DNA of 64,000 nucleotides from assembly GCA_964484265.1 (NCBI GenBank), contig CAZAFH010000004.1:1-64000 (forward strand), written 5' to 3'. How positions within the stretch are numbered: position 1 is the first letter of the stretch; each line of letters starts with the position of its first letter. The notes beneath the pieces were generated by a model. It had not been told where the DNA came from. It was given only the letters and a program-made list of their open reading frames with translations, and ran no database searches. Source of the stretch: SIAQ01 sp964484265. Its GTDB lineage: Bacteria; Planctomycetota; Planctomycetia; Gemmatales; Gemmataceae. This document shows positions 1-7,497 of this stretch, one piece after another. A program made the translations under genes and the position numbers.

Positions 1-172
1 AAACCAGGTGATTGAAAGGCCGTAGAGTGGGAGTGTGGCTTGAGTAGAAGCCGGCCGGGAGGCCGGGCGATGTTCCGTGCAAGGCAGTGCGGACTCGTTC
101 AACCGCTACGGGTGGTGCCGGGCGGGATGATGACGACGAAAGAGCTGACGGATTTCTGATCGATGTTACGTG

Positions 173-193
173 CTGGCCGCACGATGCGGCCAG
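173..193. repeat. Short perfect hairpin
   Basis: The 8-base arms CTGGCCGC (173-180) and GCGGCCAG (186-193) are perfectly complementary around a 5-base loop. It is the first of three consecutive inverted repeats in a stretch (1-477) where I see no convincing gene. I recognise nothing in bases 1-170. Role unknown; it could be a transcript structure or a recombination-related end. Confidence 0.5.
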
Positions 194-214
194 TCCTTGG
201 TAGGGCGCAAGCGG

Positions 215-252
215 CTTCATGAAGCGCCACTGGGAAGTGACGCTTCATGAAG
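215..252. repeat. Inverted repeat, 12-base arms
   Basis: CTTCATGAAGCG (215-226) and CGCTTCATGAAG (241-252) are perfect reverse complements separated by 14 bases. Each arm also contains the self-complementary core CTTCATGAAG, so the unit can form a cruciform or bind a dimeric protein at each arm. It sits between two other hairpins, and no coding sequence explains it. Confidence 0.55.
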
Positions 253-260
253 TTGGCAAA

Positions 261-318
261 TCGACGGCGTTTTCATGGTGCACGTCTTGAGTTCGCCTGA
301 AAACGCCGACGGTTTTTT
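261..318 (+). terminator. Terminator-like stem-loop with T run
   Basis: The arms at 261-275 and 298-312 pair at 13 of 15 positions, with the perfect core CGGCGTTTTCA/TGAAAACGCCG. They are followed at once by six T residues (313-318). This is the form of a rho-independent terminator for rightward transcription entering from the left edge, although the loop (22 bases) is longer than usual. Its gene would lie outside or at the very start of the window. Confidence 0.45.
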
Positions 319-427
319 CGTGACGGGTAGTATGGATTGGGGAGGGCGAACTCAAGAATGTAGTTCGCTCGCGATTTTCCGGTCTGCACGCCTGTCGCGG
401 TCGCCTTACTAAGGATCGTGGCTTTTC

Positions 428-456
428 GAGGGATTGTGCCGCTGAAACAATCCCTC
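428..456 (+). promoter_or_regulatory. Inverted repeat in leader of next gene
   Basis: GAGGGATTGT (428-437) and ACAATCCCTC (447-456) form a perfect 10-base stem with a 9-base loop, ending 21 bases before the chosen start at 478. The structure lies inside the longest open frame but upstream of the chosen start, so it looks like a leader hairpin rather than coding sequence. It may control translation; this is inference. Confidence 0.4.
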
Positions 457-477
457 TCTTTGATGCATCGGAGGGAC

Positions 478-1221
478 ATGCAGTATCGTTCCGAAGTTGT
501 TTCCGTCGCGGGCTTTGTCCAACAAATTGCCTGCTCTTATTTGCGACACGGCTACTGGTGGTATGTCACCGGCCGGATTCCCGCGGGCAAGGACGCCGAA
601 ATGATCGACCGCAAGCTCATCGAGAAATACGGCATCGGCGTATCGGAGAAAACGCGAGCCCGGCGAAAACAGGCGGGACTGGCCAACCTGCAATACCTTC
701 GTCATGAACGGACTTTCGCGATATTCGCGACGAAGGGGCAACACCGTTTCTTCGAAGAAGAGGCCGCGGGCCTCCGGGACATTCGCCGGATTCCGCTGCG
801 GTATTCGGGCTATTCGATCAGCTACCGGCGCGGCGGTCGCACTTCGGATGGCGCTCCCGATCATCGGTGGCACGCCCATGTGGAAATCGATCGCCATGTT
901 TACCTTGGCGTCCGAGCCTACCTGCTCGAACTCGCCGTCCACCGGTCGGCGGAGATATTGGCGATGGAGTTCTACGAGTTGCCATTCGAGCCTTATGCCC
1001 CCATCCGGCGCCAGCTTCTGACGCTGCACCGTGCCGTCAACCGAGTTCGCAAACAAGCCGGTTATCACCCGTTACCCATCGAAGTGCTGCCGCTTCGTCG
1101 GCGCATCGTCAAGCCATTTGGCGAAAGCGACCAATTCCGTGTGACAACCGTCAGGCATAGACAAGCTGTGCTCGCTGAGCGCGTTGACGAGTCCGAAGCT
1201 GAACCAGGGCGAGAGCGTTGA
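478..1221 (+). CDS. Conserved hypothetical protein, 247 aa
   Basis: I recall proteins that begin MQYRSEVVSV and resemble this one in integrative elements of planctomycetes, but know of no function. The protein is basic, with no membrane segment and no catalytic motif I can name. It has a conserved-looking block with RKQAGLANLQYLRH and a block with GGRTSDG. I chose ATG 478 because a GGAGGG lies just upstream (470-475, short spacing) and because the preceding 20 codons overlap a perfect hairpin. The 3' end overlaps the end of the convergent PLP enzyme gene by 71 bases. The minus-strand frame over the same bases is a shadow. Confidence 0.6.
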   Translation: MQYRSEVVSVAGFVQQIACSYLRHGYWWYVTGRIPAGKDAEMIDRKLIEKYGIGVSEKTRARRKQAGLANLQYLRHERTFAIFATKGQHRFFEEEAAGLRDIRRIPLRYSGYSISYRRGGRTSDGAPDHRWHAHVEIDRHVYLGVRAYLLELAVHRSAEILAMEFYELPFEPYAPIRRQLLTLHRAVNRVRKQAGYHPLPIEVLPLRRRIVKPFGESDQFRVTTVRHRQAVLAERVDESEAEPGRER

Positions 1222-2416
1222 TCAGCATGCCCGCTTCGTGGGTGGTGAATGGCTTGCTCGGCGTTGACAGCCGAAGAATCCCGCCTCGGTAGCAAGTCAG
1301 GGCGATGCCGAGTTCGTGGAACCGCTCCCGCAACGTTTGCGGACTCCATCGGCGGACCGCTGGGCAAGTCGCCTGGAGGAGAACGGCAGCCGACCGGAAG
1401 TCATTTTCAGGAAGGAGCGGAGACCAGCCGGTCATGTGGCCGATGCGGGCGACGATCTCGGCAATGGCGATTCGCCGGTGATGCAAATCGTAAGTCGCCA
1501 CCTCGGGACCGTGGTCCTGTAACGCGCCTCGGAGCGCGAAGAGAGACGAAACGTTGACCGTCTCGGTGAACCGACGCAACTTGCCTGTTTCCAGCCCGTG
1601 CAAAAACGCCAGGAGTGGGTCGTCGAGCGTTCTCCGAGCCAAGTATTTGGCGCATGCACTCTGGATTTCGGACCGAGTTGCCGCGTTCGGGCAGAATCCG
1701 ATTCCCAGAGGAAGATGACTGCCGAGCCATTTATGACAGCCTGCCAGGTAGAAGTCGCAGGGCAATTCCGACAATCTCAGGGGGAGTTGTCCGACGGCTT
1801 GGGAACCATCGATCACGATGAAGTTATCGTTGGCTTCCTGCCGAAATGCTCGAACGATCTCGTTCGCGGGTAAACAGATTCCGTCATGGCTGACGTGCGG
1901 AAACATCAGCCCAGTGCATCTCCTGGAGAGGAAACGATCCATCATGGTTTCAATGAGTTGACGGGGCGAGATTTCGCGACGAAGAATCCGGGAACGAACA
2001 CGGAAGCATTCGATTCGGCCATTCACCTTGCGTGCGGTTCGCTGAAGAGTGTCGAGGTAGCTCGGCCAGATGAGGTCGGTAACGAGGACCGTCCCGCCGT
2101 TGCGAAACAGTTGGCGTGCCGCAAGTTTGGCAAGATTCGTGGACCGGCCCGCCAGGAACAGTGGCGAATCGAATGAGAGACCAGCAAATTCGGCGAGCGC
2201 CGCCTTGAGTTCGGCGATGCCGGCCCAGGAACGCAGCCCCAGATATCGCGATTGAAGATGCGACGGCCAAGCCGAGAAACCGTCTCGCAGGAATTTTTCA
2301 AAGTACAGCGTGCAACCTTCTTCGCCGGCAACCCGCACGAATTCTCTCAAAACCAACTGCGCGGTCGGAGCCATTCGGCCCATCCGAGCCGCGTCGAGAT
2401 ACAACATCGACGGCAT
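1151..2416 (-). CDS. PLP-dependent class V aminotransferase-like enzyme
   Basis: The 421-residue protein has the fold-type I layout of the class V aminotransferase/cysteine desulfurase group. Asp203 in VIDGSQAVGQ is the residue that holds the PLP ring nitrogen, Gln206 follows, and Lys229 in GCHKW is the expected Schiff-base lysine. Small-domain sequence follows to the end. I see no active-site Cys loop typical of NifS/SufS, so desulfurase activity is doubtful; an aminotransferase, lyase or epimerase role is equally open. Start ATG 2416 is uncertain: MLYLDAAR at 2407 is a good alternative, and neither has a clear Shine-Dalgarno. It lies 45 bases downstream of the membrane-protein gene, so the two may be co-transcribed. 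Confidence 0.75.
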   Translation of the reverse strand: MPSMLYLDAARMGRMAPTAQLVLREFVRVAGEEGCTLYFEKFLRDGFSAWPSHLQSRYLGLRSWAGIAELKAALAEFAGLSFDSPLFLAGRSTNLAKLAARQLFRNGGTVLVTDLIWPSYLDTLQRTARKVNGRIECFRVRSRILRREISPRQLIETMMDRFLSRRCTGLMFPHVSHDGICLPANEIVRAFRQEANDNFIVIDGSQAVGQLPLRLSELPCDFYLAGCHKWLGSHLPLGIGFCPNAATRSEIQSACAKYLARRTLDDPLLAFLHGLETGKLRRFTETVNVSSLFALRGALQDHGPEVATYDLHHRRIAIAEIVARIGHMTGWSPLLPENDFRSAAVLLQATCPAVRRWSPQTLRERFHELGIALTCYRGGILRLSTPSKPFTTHEAGMLINALALVQLRTRQRAQRAQLVYA

Positions 2417-2431
2417 GGAAGGCCCAAAGTC

Positions 2432-2449
2432 TGTACACTATCTTGTACA
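2432..2449. promoter_or_regulatory. TGTACA-N6-TGTACA element
   Basis: Two TGTACA hexamers (2432-2437 and 2444-2449) are spaced 12 bases start to start. Because each is self-complementary, the pair reads both as an inverted and as a direct repeat, placing both on nearly the same helical face. It fills the 45-base gap between two leftward genes and could be an operator for the PLP-enzyme gene. No regulator is evident nearby. Confidence 0.35.
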
Positions 2450-2461
2450 CCATTTTAGGAG

Positions 2462-3370
2462 TCAGCTCTGGATTCGATCCATCAAATTCTCAAACGAAGT
2501 CGAAAATAATTTCAGACGCTCCCAGCGGTCGAGTGTATGCAGCCTGCTTTGCTCGTCGAATGCCAGAACGAATCGGACCGTGTGGGATTGTTCGTCCAAC
2601 TCTTGCATCCCGGTGGCGCGGTCGCCGTAAATGGCGAAATCCCGCAGCAGATCCGGTTCCTTTGATAAATCCGACTCACGAATCAGCGCCACGTGAATGC
2701 CGTGCCCGCGCTGCTCGACGAGCCATTCCAGGATCTCGGCCGTCGGCAGCTTTTCATCGAACGGCCAGAGTTCGTCCGAAAGGATGTGAACGCGTTCGAT
2801 GCGAATCCCCCTGCCGACCAGTTCGTAGTTGAATTGCATGCTCTGCCGACCCGGGGCGTCATTCCAGTAGTCGTTCGTGCGTACCCAGGCGACAGACAAA
2901 TACGTCTTTACGCGAAGCGTTTCGAGAATATGTTGATACGCGGTCCGCCAAGTTTCCGTCGCGTTAAAGACAATCCGCCCGGTCGCCATCAATCCGAATT
3001 CGTCGGCGATCGTCGTCAATCGGTGTAACGCAAGATCACGAAACAAACGATCGTTGTGGCGTCCGATTTTGGTGAGCGCGTCGGCGAATTTGACATATTG
3101 CTGGAAGAAGCCCGGCGCCGGCGCCAACGCAAACGGGATCGGTAGAACGTTCAACATCGCCGTCAATTCGCGGTGCCGCTGGCGATCTGCCTTGAGATGA
3201 GAAACGACCAGCACCGTTGGAACAGCAAGAGCGGCGAGCAAGGCCGGTGTCCCTGTCGGTAGTGCCGACGATTCGATCGCCATCAGGAACAGGCCGATGG
3301 CAATTACCAAAGCAAATATCCACGCATGGCGTGGCTCGAAGGAATGAACGGCAGAAGGGGTTTCTCTCAT
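2462..3370 (-). CDS. Membrane-anchored hypothetical protein, 302 aa
   Basis: Two adjacent hydrophobic helices near residues 15-35 and 38-57 anchor a soluble C-terminal region of about 240 residues rich in Trp, Asp and Glu. The distal part (YLSVAWVRTNDYW and EILEWLVEQRGHGIHVALI) looks like an alpha/beta domain. I cannot assign a family. Start ATG 3370 has a weak GGTGA upstream. It is directly upstream of the PLP-enzyme gene on the same strand and is separated from the integrase by about 190 bases, so the pair may form a small operon. Confidence 0.6.
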   Translation of the reverse strand: MRETPSAVHSFEPRHAWIFALVIAIGLFLMAIESSALPTGTPALLAALAVPTVLVVSHLKADRQRHRELTAMLNVLPIPFALAPAPGFFQQYVKFADALTKIGRHNDRLFRDLALHRLTTIADEFGLMATGRIVFNATETWRTAYQHILETLRVKTYLSVAWVRTNDYWNDAPGRQSMQFNYELVGRGIRIERVHILSDELWPFDEKLPTAEILEWLVEQRGHGIHVALIRESDLSKEPDLLRDFAIYGDRATGMQELDEQSHTVRFVLAFDEQSRLHTLDRWERLKLFSTSFENLMDRIQS

Positions 3371-3563
3371 GACTCACCGAAATTATTTGTCTCCTTTCGA
3401 TGCCGTGTCATCGTCGATCGTTTCGTCGCCCCCAAAAGCCGGTGGCTGGCGACGGCATTTGCTTGCAAAACCGCGAAGGCGGTGCGGCTTCCAGGAGTTC
3501 TTGCGCTCGCGCCGCCGTTGGCGTATGCTTCGCGAAAGTCACTCTTAACGAAGTGAAAAGGAC

Positions 3564-4649
3564 ATGGACACCGACGAAAAACCGCTGAATTTCGGGGAGG
3601 AACCGGCACCAATTCCCGCAATCTTTCGTGACCAATTACCTGGCATTCTTGACCCCTTGCCGCGGTCTCTCATGATTGCCGAAAGTGACCAGGAATTGAC
3701 CGGGCGGTCCTTGCGAGAAGCATTCCTGGCCTGGCTGACGAAGTCCGCGTCTTCCGCAACCCAGAAGGCCTACGCACGCGATGTTGCCCTATTCATGCGT
3801 TTCGCTGGCATCGGGCCGAGTCAGTTGGAGAGGCTCACTCAGATTCGGCCGTTCACCGTGGCGGCCTGGCGCGATCACCTTCGTGATCGCGGTCTTGCCG
3901 CGACTTCCATCGGGCGAAAAATCACGGTCCTGCGCTCATTGTTCACCTATCTCCAGGTTCACGGCGAAGCGGAAAGCAATCCGGCTCATCCTCACCTGGT
4001 GGCGACGCCGCCCGTGCAGCGCGATGGGAAGACGGTAGGATTGTCGCCCGAGGAGTGCCGGTGCGTGCTTGACGCCCCAGATCCGTCAACACGAGCCGGC
4101 GTTCGGGACCGCGCGATGTTGGCAGTGCTGGCCTACACGGGTTGTCGTGTCGGTGAGCTGTGCCGGCTTCGCGTCGGGGACATCAAGATGACAATGGGTC
4201 ACAAGATCGTGGAAATTCGAGGCAAGGGCGGGAAGGAGCGGCGCGTCCCCGTGAGCCGCGAGGCGTCAAGACGACTCGATGCGTGGCTCGTATCGAGCGG
4301 ACTTGGCGAACGGCCAGATGCTGCACTTTTCCCGCCGGCGCGCTCCGCACGCGGCCGGGGATCGGATGGTTTTCAGTCCAGACAACTCAGTTCCCGCTCG
4401 GTACAGCTCTTGGTTGCTCGCTATGTCCGCGCCCTTGGCCTGGACCCGGCCGTGACGGTGCATTCCTTTCGAGTCACGGCTTTGACCACCGCACGCGAAA
4501 GAGGCTGCGACCTCGTTGATATTCAGACGTTCGCAGGGCATAGCGATCCCAAAACGACGTTGTCCTACATCCGCAATCGCGATCGCCTGGACAAGTCACC
4601 GGCCTATGTCCTGACTTATGGCAACCCTGAATTTACGACCACGACATAA
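3564..4649 (+). CDS. Tyrosine recombinase/integrase (XerC/D type)
   Basis: This 361-residue integrase has the full catalytic set of the tyrosine recombinase family: Arg195 (TGCRVGEL), Lys221 or Lys224 (GKGGKERRVP), His300 and Arg303 (HSFRVTA), His326 (GHSDPKTT) and the nucleophile Tyr335. Residues about 47-140 form the SAM-like core-binding domain. The first 45 residues are an extra N-terminal tail. The protein should cut and rejoin DNA to integrate or excise an element or resolve multimers. Its 3' end overlaps the convergent leftward cassette by 34 bases, suggesting that the two travel together; no att sites could be found by eye. Length and residues look intact. Confidence 0.92.
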   Translation: MDTDEKPLNFGEEPAPIPAIFRDQLPGILDPLPRSLMIAESDQELTGRSLREAFLAWLTKSASSATQKAYARDVALFMRFAGIGPSQLERLTQIRPFTVAAWRDHLRDRGLAATSIGRKITVLRSLFTYLQVHGEAESNPAHPHLVATPPVQRDGKTVGLSPEECRCVLDAPDPSTRAGVRDRAMLAVLAYTGCRVGELCRLRVGDIKMTMGHKIVEIRGKGGKERRVPVSREASRRLDAWLVSSGLGERPDAALFPPARSARGRGSDGFQSRQLSSRSVQLLVARYVRALGLDPAVTVHSFRVTALTTARERGCDLVDIQTFAGHSDPKTTLSYIRNRDRLDKSPAYVLTYGNPEFTTTT

Positions 4650-5353
4650 ATCGCGGCTGCCGTGAGCAAGGCCGTCAGCAGCACGATTGCCATCGTGTTG
4701 AAAAGTCGTTGACCCCGCGTTGGGATGGTTTTTCGCAAGTATTCGTTTTCACGTCGAAGGTCGGCAAGCTCTTGTTTGAGGGAGCCATTTTCTTTCGCCA
4801 ATTCATCAGTTTGAACGTGCTCCGGCGTTGGTGCGGGTTCGCCGCCTACATCGGGCGTCGGCAGGACCGGTGGCGCTGCCTTCGCCCAGACAACCAACGA
4901 TTCGCACCGACCGCGTTTAGTTGGGTACGCGAGCCGGCCCAATTCTCGAAACATTTGTTCGCCGAACCGATCCGTGTCGGCCTGTTCCGCTGGGAAACAT
5001 GTTCCCAAGACAGAATGGCTCACCACGGCGACGCGAAGCGCATGGGGACTCCTTGCGATGGCACTTGCGTCGTCGCATTTTTCTTGCGGGAGTTTCTCGA
5101 TAACAAGGAGGCCTGCCGGGCATTTGCGGATTGCCTTTGATTCGCTTTCCGACGAGTAGAGAACTGGCGTAACCGTCCTGATGATCTCCTCCAACACGTC
5201 ATTGCCTATGTCCGGATGATAGGCCCATCCGGCGCCGTCCGCAAACCACATGTGGACGGCAACCGGAATCGGCGCATACAGTTCGACAGCCTTTGCTTCC
5301 ATGATGACGCTTTCAGCTCCCATGGCAGATTCGCCCCACGCTCTACCCGTCAT
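4616..5353 (-). CDS. Coiled-coil protein with C-terminal membrane anchor (cassette gene 5)
   Basis: Last gene of the coupled cassette. The start ATG 5353 overlaps the stop of the kinase-like gene (ATGA), which fixes the start; the longer open frame from 5500 would run into that gene. The 245-residue product begins with a globular region that contains Cys residues and ends with a heptad-like coiled coil (ELAKENGSLKQELADLRREN) followed by one transmembrane helix and a short tail, so it is a tail-anchored protein. No enzymatic motif is visible. The previous cassette protein also ends in coiled coil plus membrane helix, so the two may assemble side by side in the membrane. Confidence 0.75.
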   Translation of the reverse strand: MTGRAWGESAMGAESVIMEAKAVELYAPIPVAVHMWFADGAGWAYHPDIGNDVLEEIIRTVTPVLYSSESESKAIRKCPAGLLVIEKLPQEKCDDASAIARSPHALRVAVVSHSVLGTCFPAEQADTDRFGEQMFRELGRLAYPTKRGRCESLVVWAKAAPPVLPTPDVGGEPAPTPEHVQTDELAKENGSLKQELADLRRENEYLRKTIPTRGQRLFNTMAIVLLTALLTAAAIYVVVVNSGLP

Positions 5354-7491
5354 TCTGTGGTCCTGGTCCAGGCAAACCACAACAACGACGCGCCCAACAA
5401 TAACGCGAAAATCACCAGCACCACCAACTCGACGAAGTGTTGCCGCCACGCCGCTCTTCTGCCACGTTCGCTTGCAATTCGCTTCAAAAGCTCGTTGCAC
5501 TCATGCTTCATCGCCGATTCATTGAGTTCATCGGCCTTGCAAGCAAGGCGCATGAGTGCGTGTCGATCCTCTTGGCGAGGCGCTCTGCCTTTGTCCAGGC
5601 AACGCAGTAGTTGCTCTCTGAGCGCGGACAACTCCTCGCGAAGCTTCTTGCGGTCTTCGTGGTGCTGGCGTTCGTGCTTGGCCCGAGCTGCCACAACGTC
5701 TCTTTCCAGGGCGGCCAGCTCGGCTTTCAGTTGCTGCAGGTGCTTTTGCAACCGAGGTTCCATTTCCTTTCTTCGTTCCACCGCATAACGCAATGGCTCG
5801 TGGATGGCGATGGGCGCCAGGTCTTCCACGCTGAGTTCGCGTCCGCGCGGGAGGTTTTTCGGATCGGAGAAATCTTTGCCCAGAGGACAGATCGCCATGA
5901 TTCCTGCCCGACCTGTCCGTCGATAGATGTCCCTGATGCTGCCGATCAGGTTGCCGAAGTAAATTGGGCTGCCTTGCTCCAAGAGCTGCAACAAGGCGTC
6001 AAGTTCCTCCGGCGACCGGGGCACGTCTCCTCTTTCATCCAGGCGAGTCAAGGCAAGAATGAAATGGGATGCGTAATCCGCCAGAACCCGGTTGATCGCC
6101 TCCAACGTTTCCTGGCTATTGTCATCCCATCGATGGCAACACAGGACGACATTCGACTTTTGCAGAAAGTCATGCGTTTGCTTGGCAAAGGTTCTGACGC
6201 CGGTCTTGTCGGCCAAGAGTCCGACAAACTCGCCTGAAAAATCCATGGTCTCGATTGTCCAAACCTCTCGTTCGGCTTCGCTCTCAAGCACGATCTCAAA
6301 GAGGATCGTCTTCGGTTCGGCCATCGCGGTCGCACGCGATCTCCCCAATTCCAAAATTGGCGCTCTTACTTCCTTGAGGTAGTGCAACGAGTCATCATTG
6401 GGAAAGCGAAGCTGCATTTGACGGGTTGGATCTGAACGGTCCACGCAGAAAAGCGACCACACCGCCAAGAGGGAGGATTTCCCAGAACCACGGACCCCGA
6501 ACAGGCCCAGGCGAATTGTCCGGTCCATCTGCACGGCCAGAATGTCGGCTTCGATCTTACCAACTTCGTCCTCCATTTCCCGTTTTCGCCGTTCAAGTTC
6601 AGCAACCGTCGACTTTTCGATTTGCTCACGTCGTTTCAGATCCGCGAGCGCGCCGTTATCGCCTTGCGGCTGTTCGAGGGTCCAATCGATCACTGGCCGC
6701 GAGTCAGGTTGCTTCGCGGATACCAGGTCGGCAACCGCGCAGCGCCGTTTTGGATCCTTTTGCAGGCAGCGACTGAGCGAAGCTTGCCACGCCTCCGGCA
6801 AGAGTTTGAGCCATCGTTCATGTTCGGATGCAAGGCGGTCCAACGCGATGACATGGCCGCGAACAACTAGCAAAGCATGAAGGAAGGTGAGCCCAAAGGC
6901 ATAGACATCCTCTGCCGGGCTTGACGTGCTCTCGGGAGGCAGGATCCTCGGCCCCGCGAACGCTGCGGGACCGGATGGCGCCAGCTTCCAATCAGCGCCA
7001 ACGCAGACGATTCGGGCTGGGTGAACACCAGCATGGTGGATCCCACTCGTGTGCAAGAACGCGAGCGCTTCCGACACGGCGCTCGCGACTACCTCTAGTT
7101 CTTGGTCCGAAAGATTGGTTAGCTGTTGCAAGCGATCTTCCAGTGATTGCTCCCAGCTTTCCATCGCGAGGTATAGCAGCCCATGCGTTTGCCCCGCAGC
7201 GTCATGGCTGCAATCCAGACATCTCAGGAGATGGGGATTGGCCGCATTCTTGAAAACCTCCATCTCACGCTCGATCGCCTCAGCCCTGACTTTGTCGGGA
7301 AGCAACCTGACGTGGACAACCTCGATGAATACTCCGTAGCCCGAAGGATGCGAAGGTTGGCTTCCAAGCCCTCCGGCAAGCCGAGCGTACGGGGGGTCGT
7401 CCTCGGCGGTGAACAGTTCACCCCACGCTCCCGGGCCACGGGAGGTCCGCAAGTGGAACCGACCGGCGATCACTTCGTTTGCAACGGCCAT
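5350..7491 (-). CDS. Pseudokinase-GTPase-coiled coil-membrane fusion (cassette gene 4)
   Basis: This 713-residue protein has five visible parts. Residues 10-260 resemble an Ser/Thr protein kinase, but the catalytic loop reads HHAGVHP instead of HRDxKPxN, the DFG motif is replaced, and the beta-3 lysine is not visible; only the DVYAFG helix is typical. I therefore call it a pseudokinase. Residues 283-320 are coiled coil. Residues 328-560 form a P-loop NTPase with Walker A GVRGSGKS (332-339), a G3-like DFSG (417-420) and a G4-like TRLD (482-485), pointing to a GTPase fold. Residues 575-680 are coiled coil and 687-707 a transmembrane helix. It starts 6 bases after the AAA+ gene and overlaps the next gene by 4. 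Confidence 0.82.
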   Translation of the reverse strand: MAVANEVIAGRFHLRTSRGPGAWGELFTAEDDPPYARLAGGLGSQPSHPSGYGVFIEVVHVRLLPDKVRAEAIEREMEVFKNAANPHLLRCLDCSHDAAGQTHGLLYLAMESWEQSLEDRLQQLTNLSDQELEVVASAVSEALAFLHTSGIHHAGVHPARIVCVGADWKLAPSGPAAFAGPRILPPESTSSPAEDVYAFGLTFLHALLVVRGHVIALDRLASEHERWLKLLPEAWQASLSRCLQKDPKRRCAVADLVSAKQPDSRPVIDWTLEQPQGDNGALADLKRREQIEKSTVAELERRKREMEDEVGKIEADILAVQMDRTIRLGLFGVRGSGKSSLLAVWSLFCVDRSDPTRQMQLRFPNDDSLHYLKEVRAPILELGRSRATAMAEPKTILFEIVLESEAEREVWTIETMDFSGEFVGLLADKTGVRTFAKQTHDFLQKSNVVLCCHRWDDNSQETLEAINRVLADYASHFILALTRLDERGDVPRSPEELDALLQLLEQGSPIYFGNLIGSIRDIYRRTGRAGIMAICPLGKDFSDPKNLPRGRELSVEDLAPIAIHEPLRYAVERRKEMEPRLQKHLQQLKAELAALERDVVAARAKHERQHHEDRKKLREELSALREQLLRCLDKGRAPRQEDRHALMRLACKADELNESAMKHECNELLKRIASERGRRAAWRQHFVELVVLVIFALLLGASLLWFAWTRTTE

Positions 7492-7497
7492 GAAGCA

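Noticed and set aside
1..180. Possible 3' end of a group II intron or transposase gene
   Set aside because: I could not find the domain V consensus, a reverse-transcriptase tail or a transposase motif; no claim made.
409..1068. Minus-strand open frame of 219 codons
   Set aside because: Antisense to the better-supported plus-strand gene (478-1221); composition is Arg/Pro-rich as in shadows and no ribosome site is seen.
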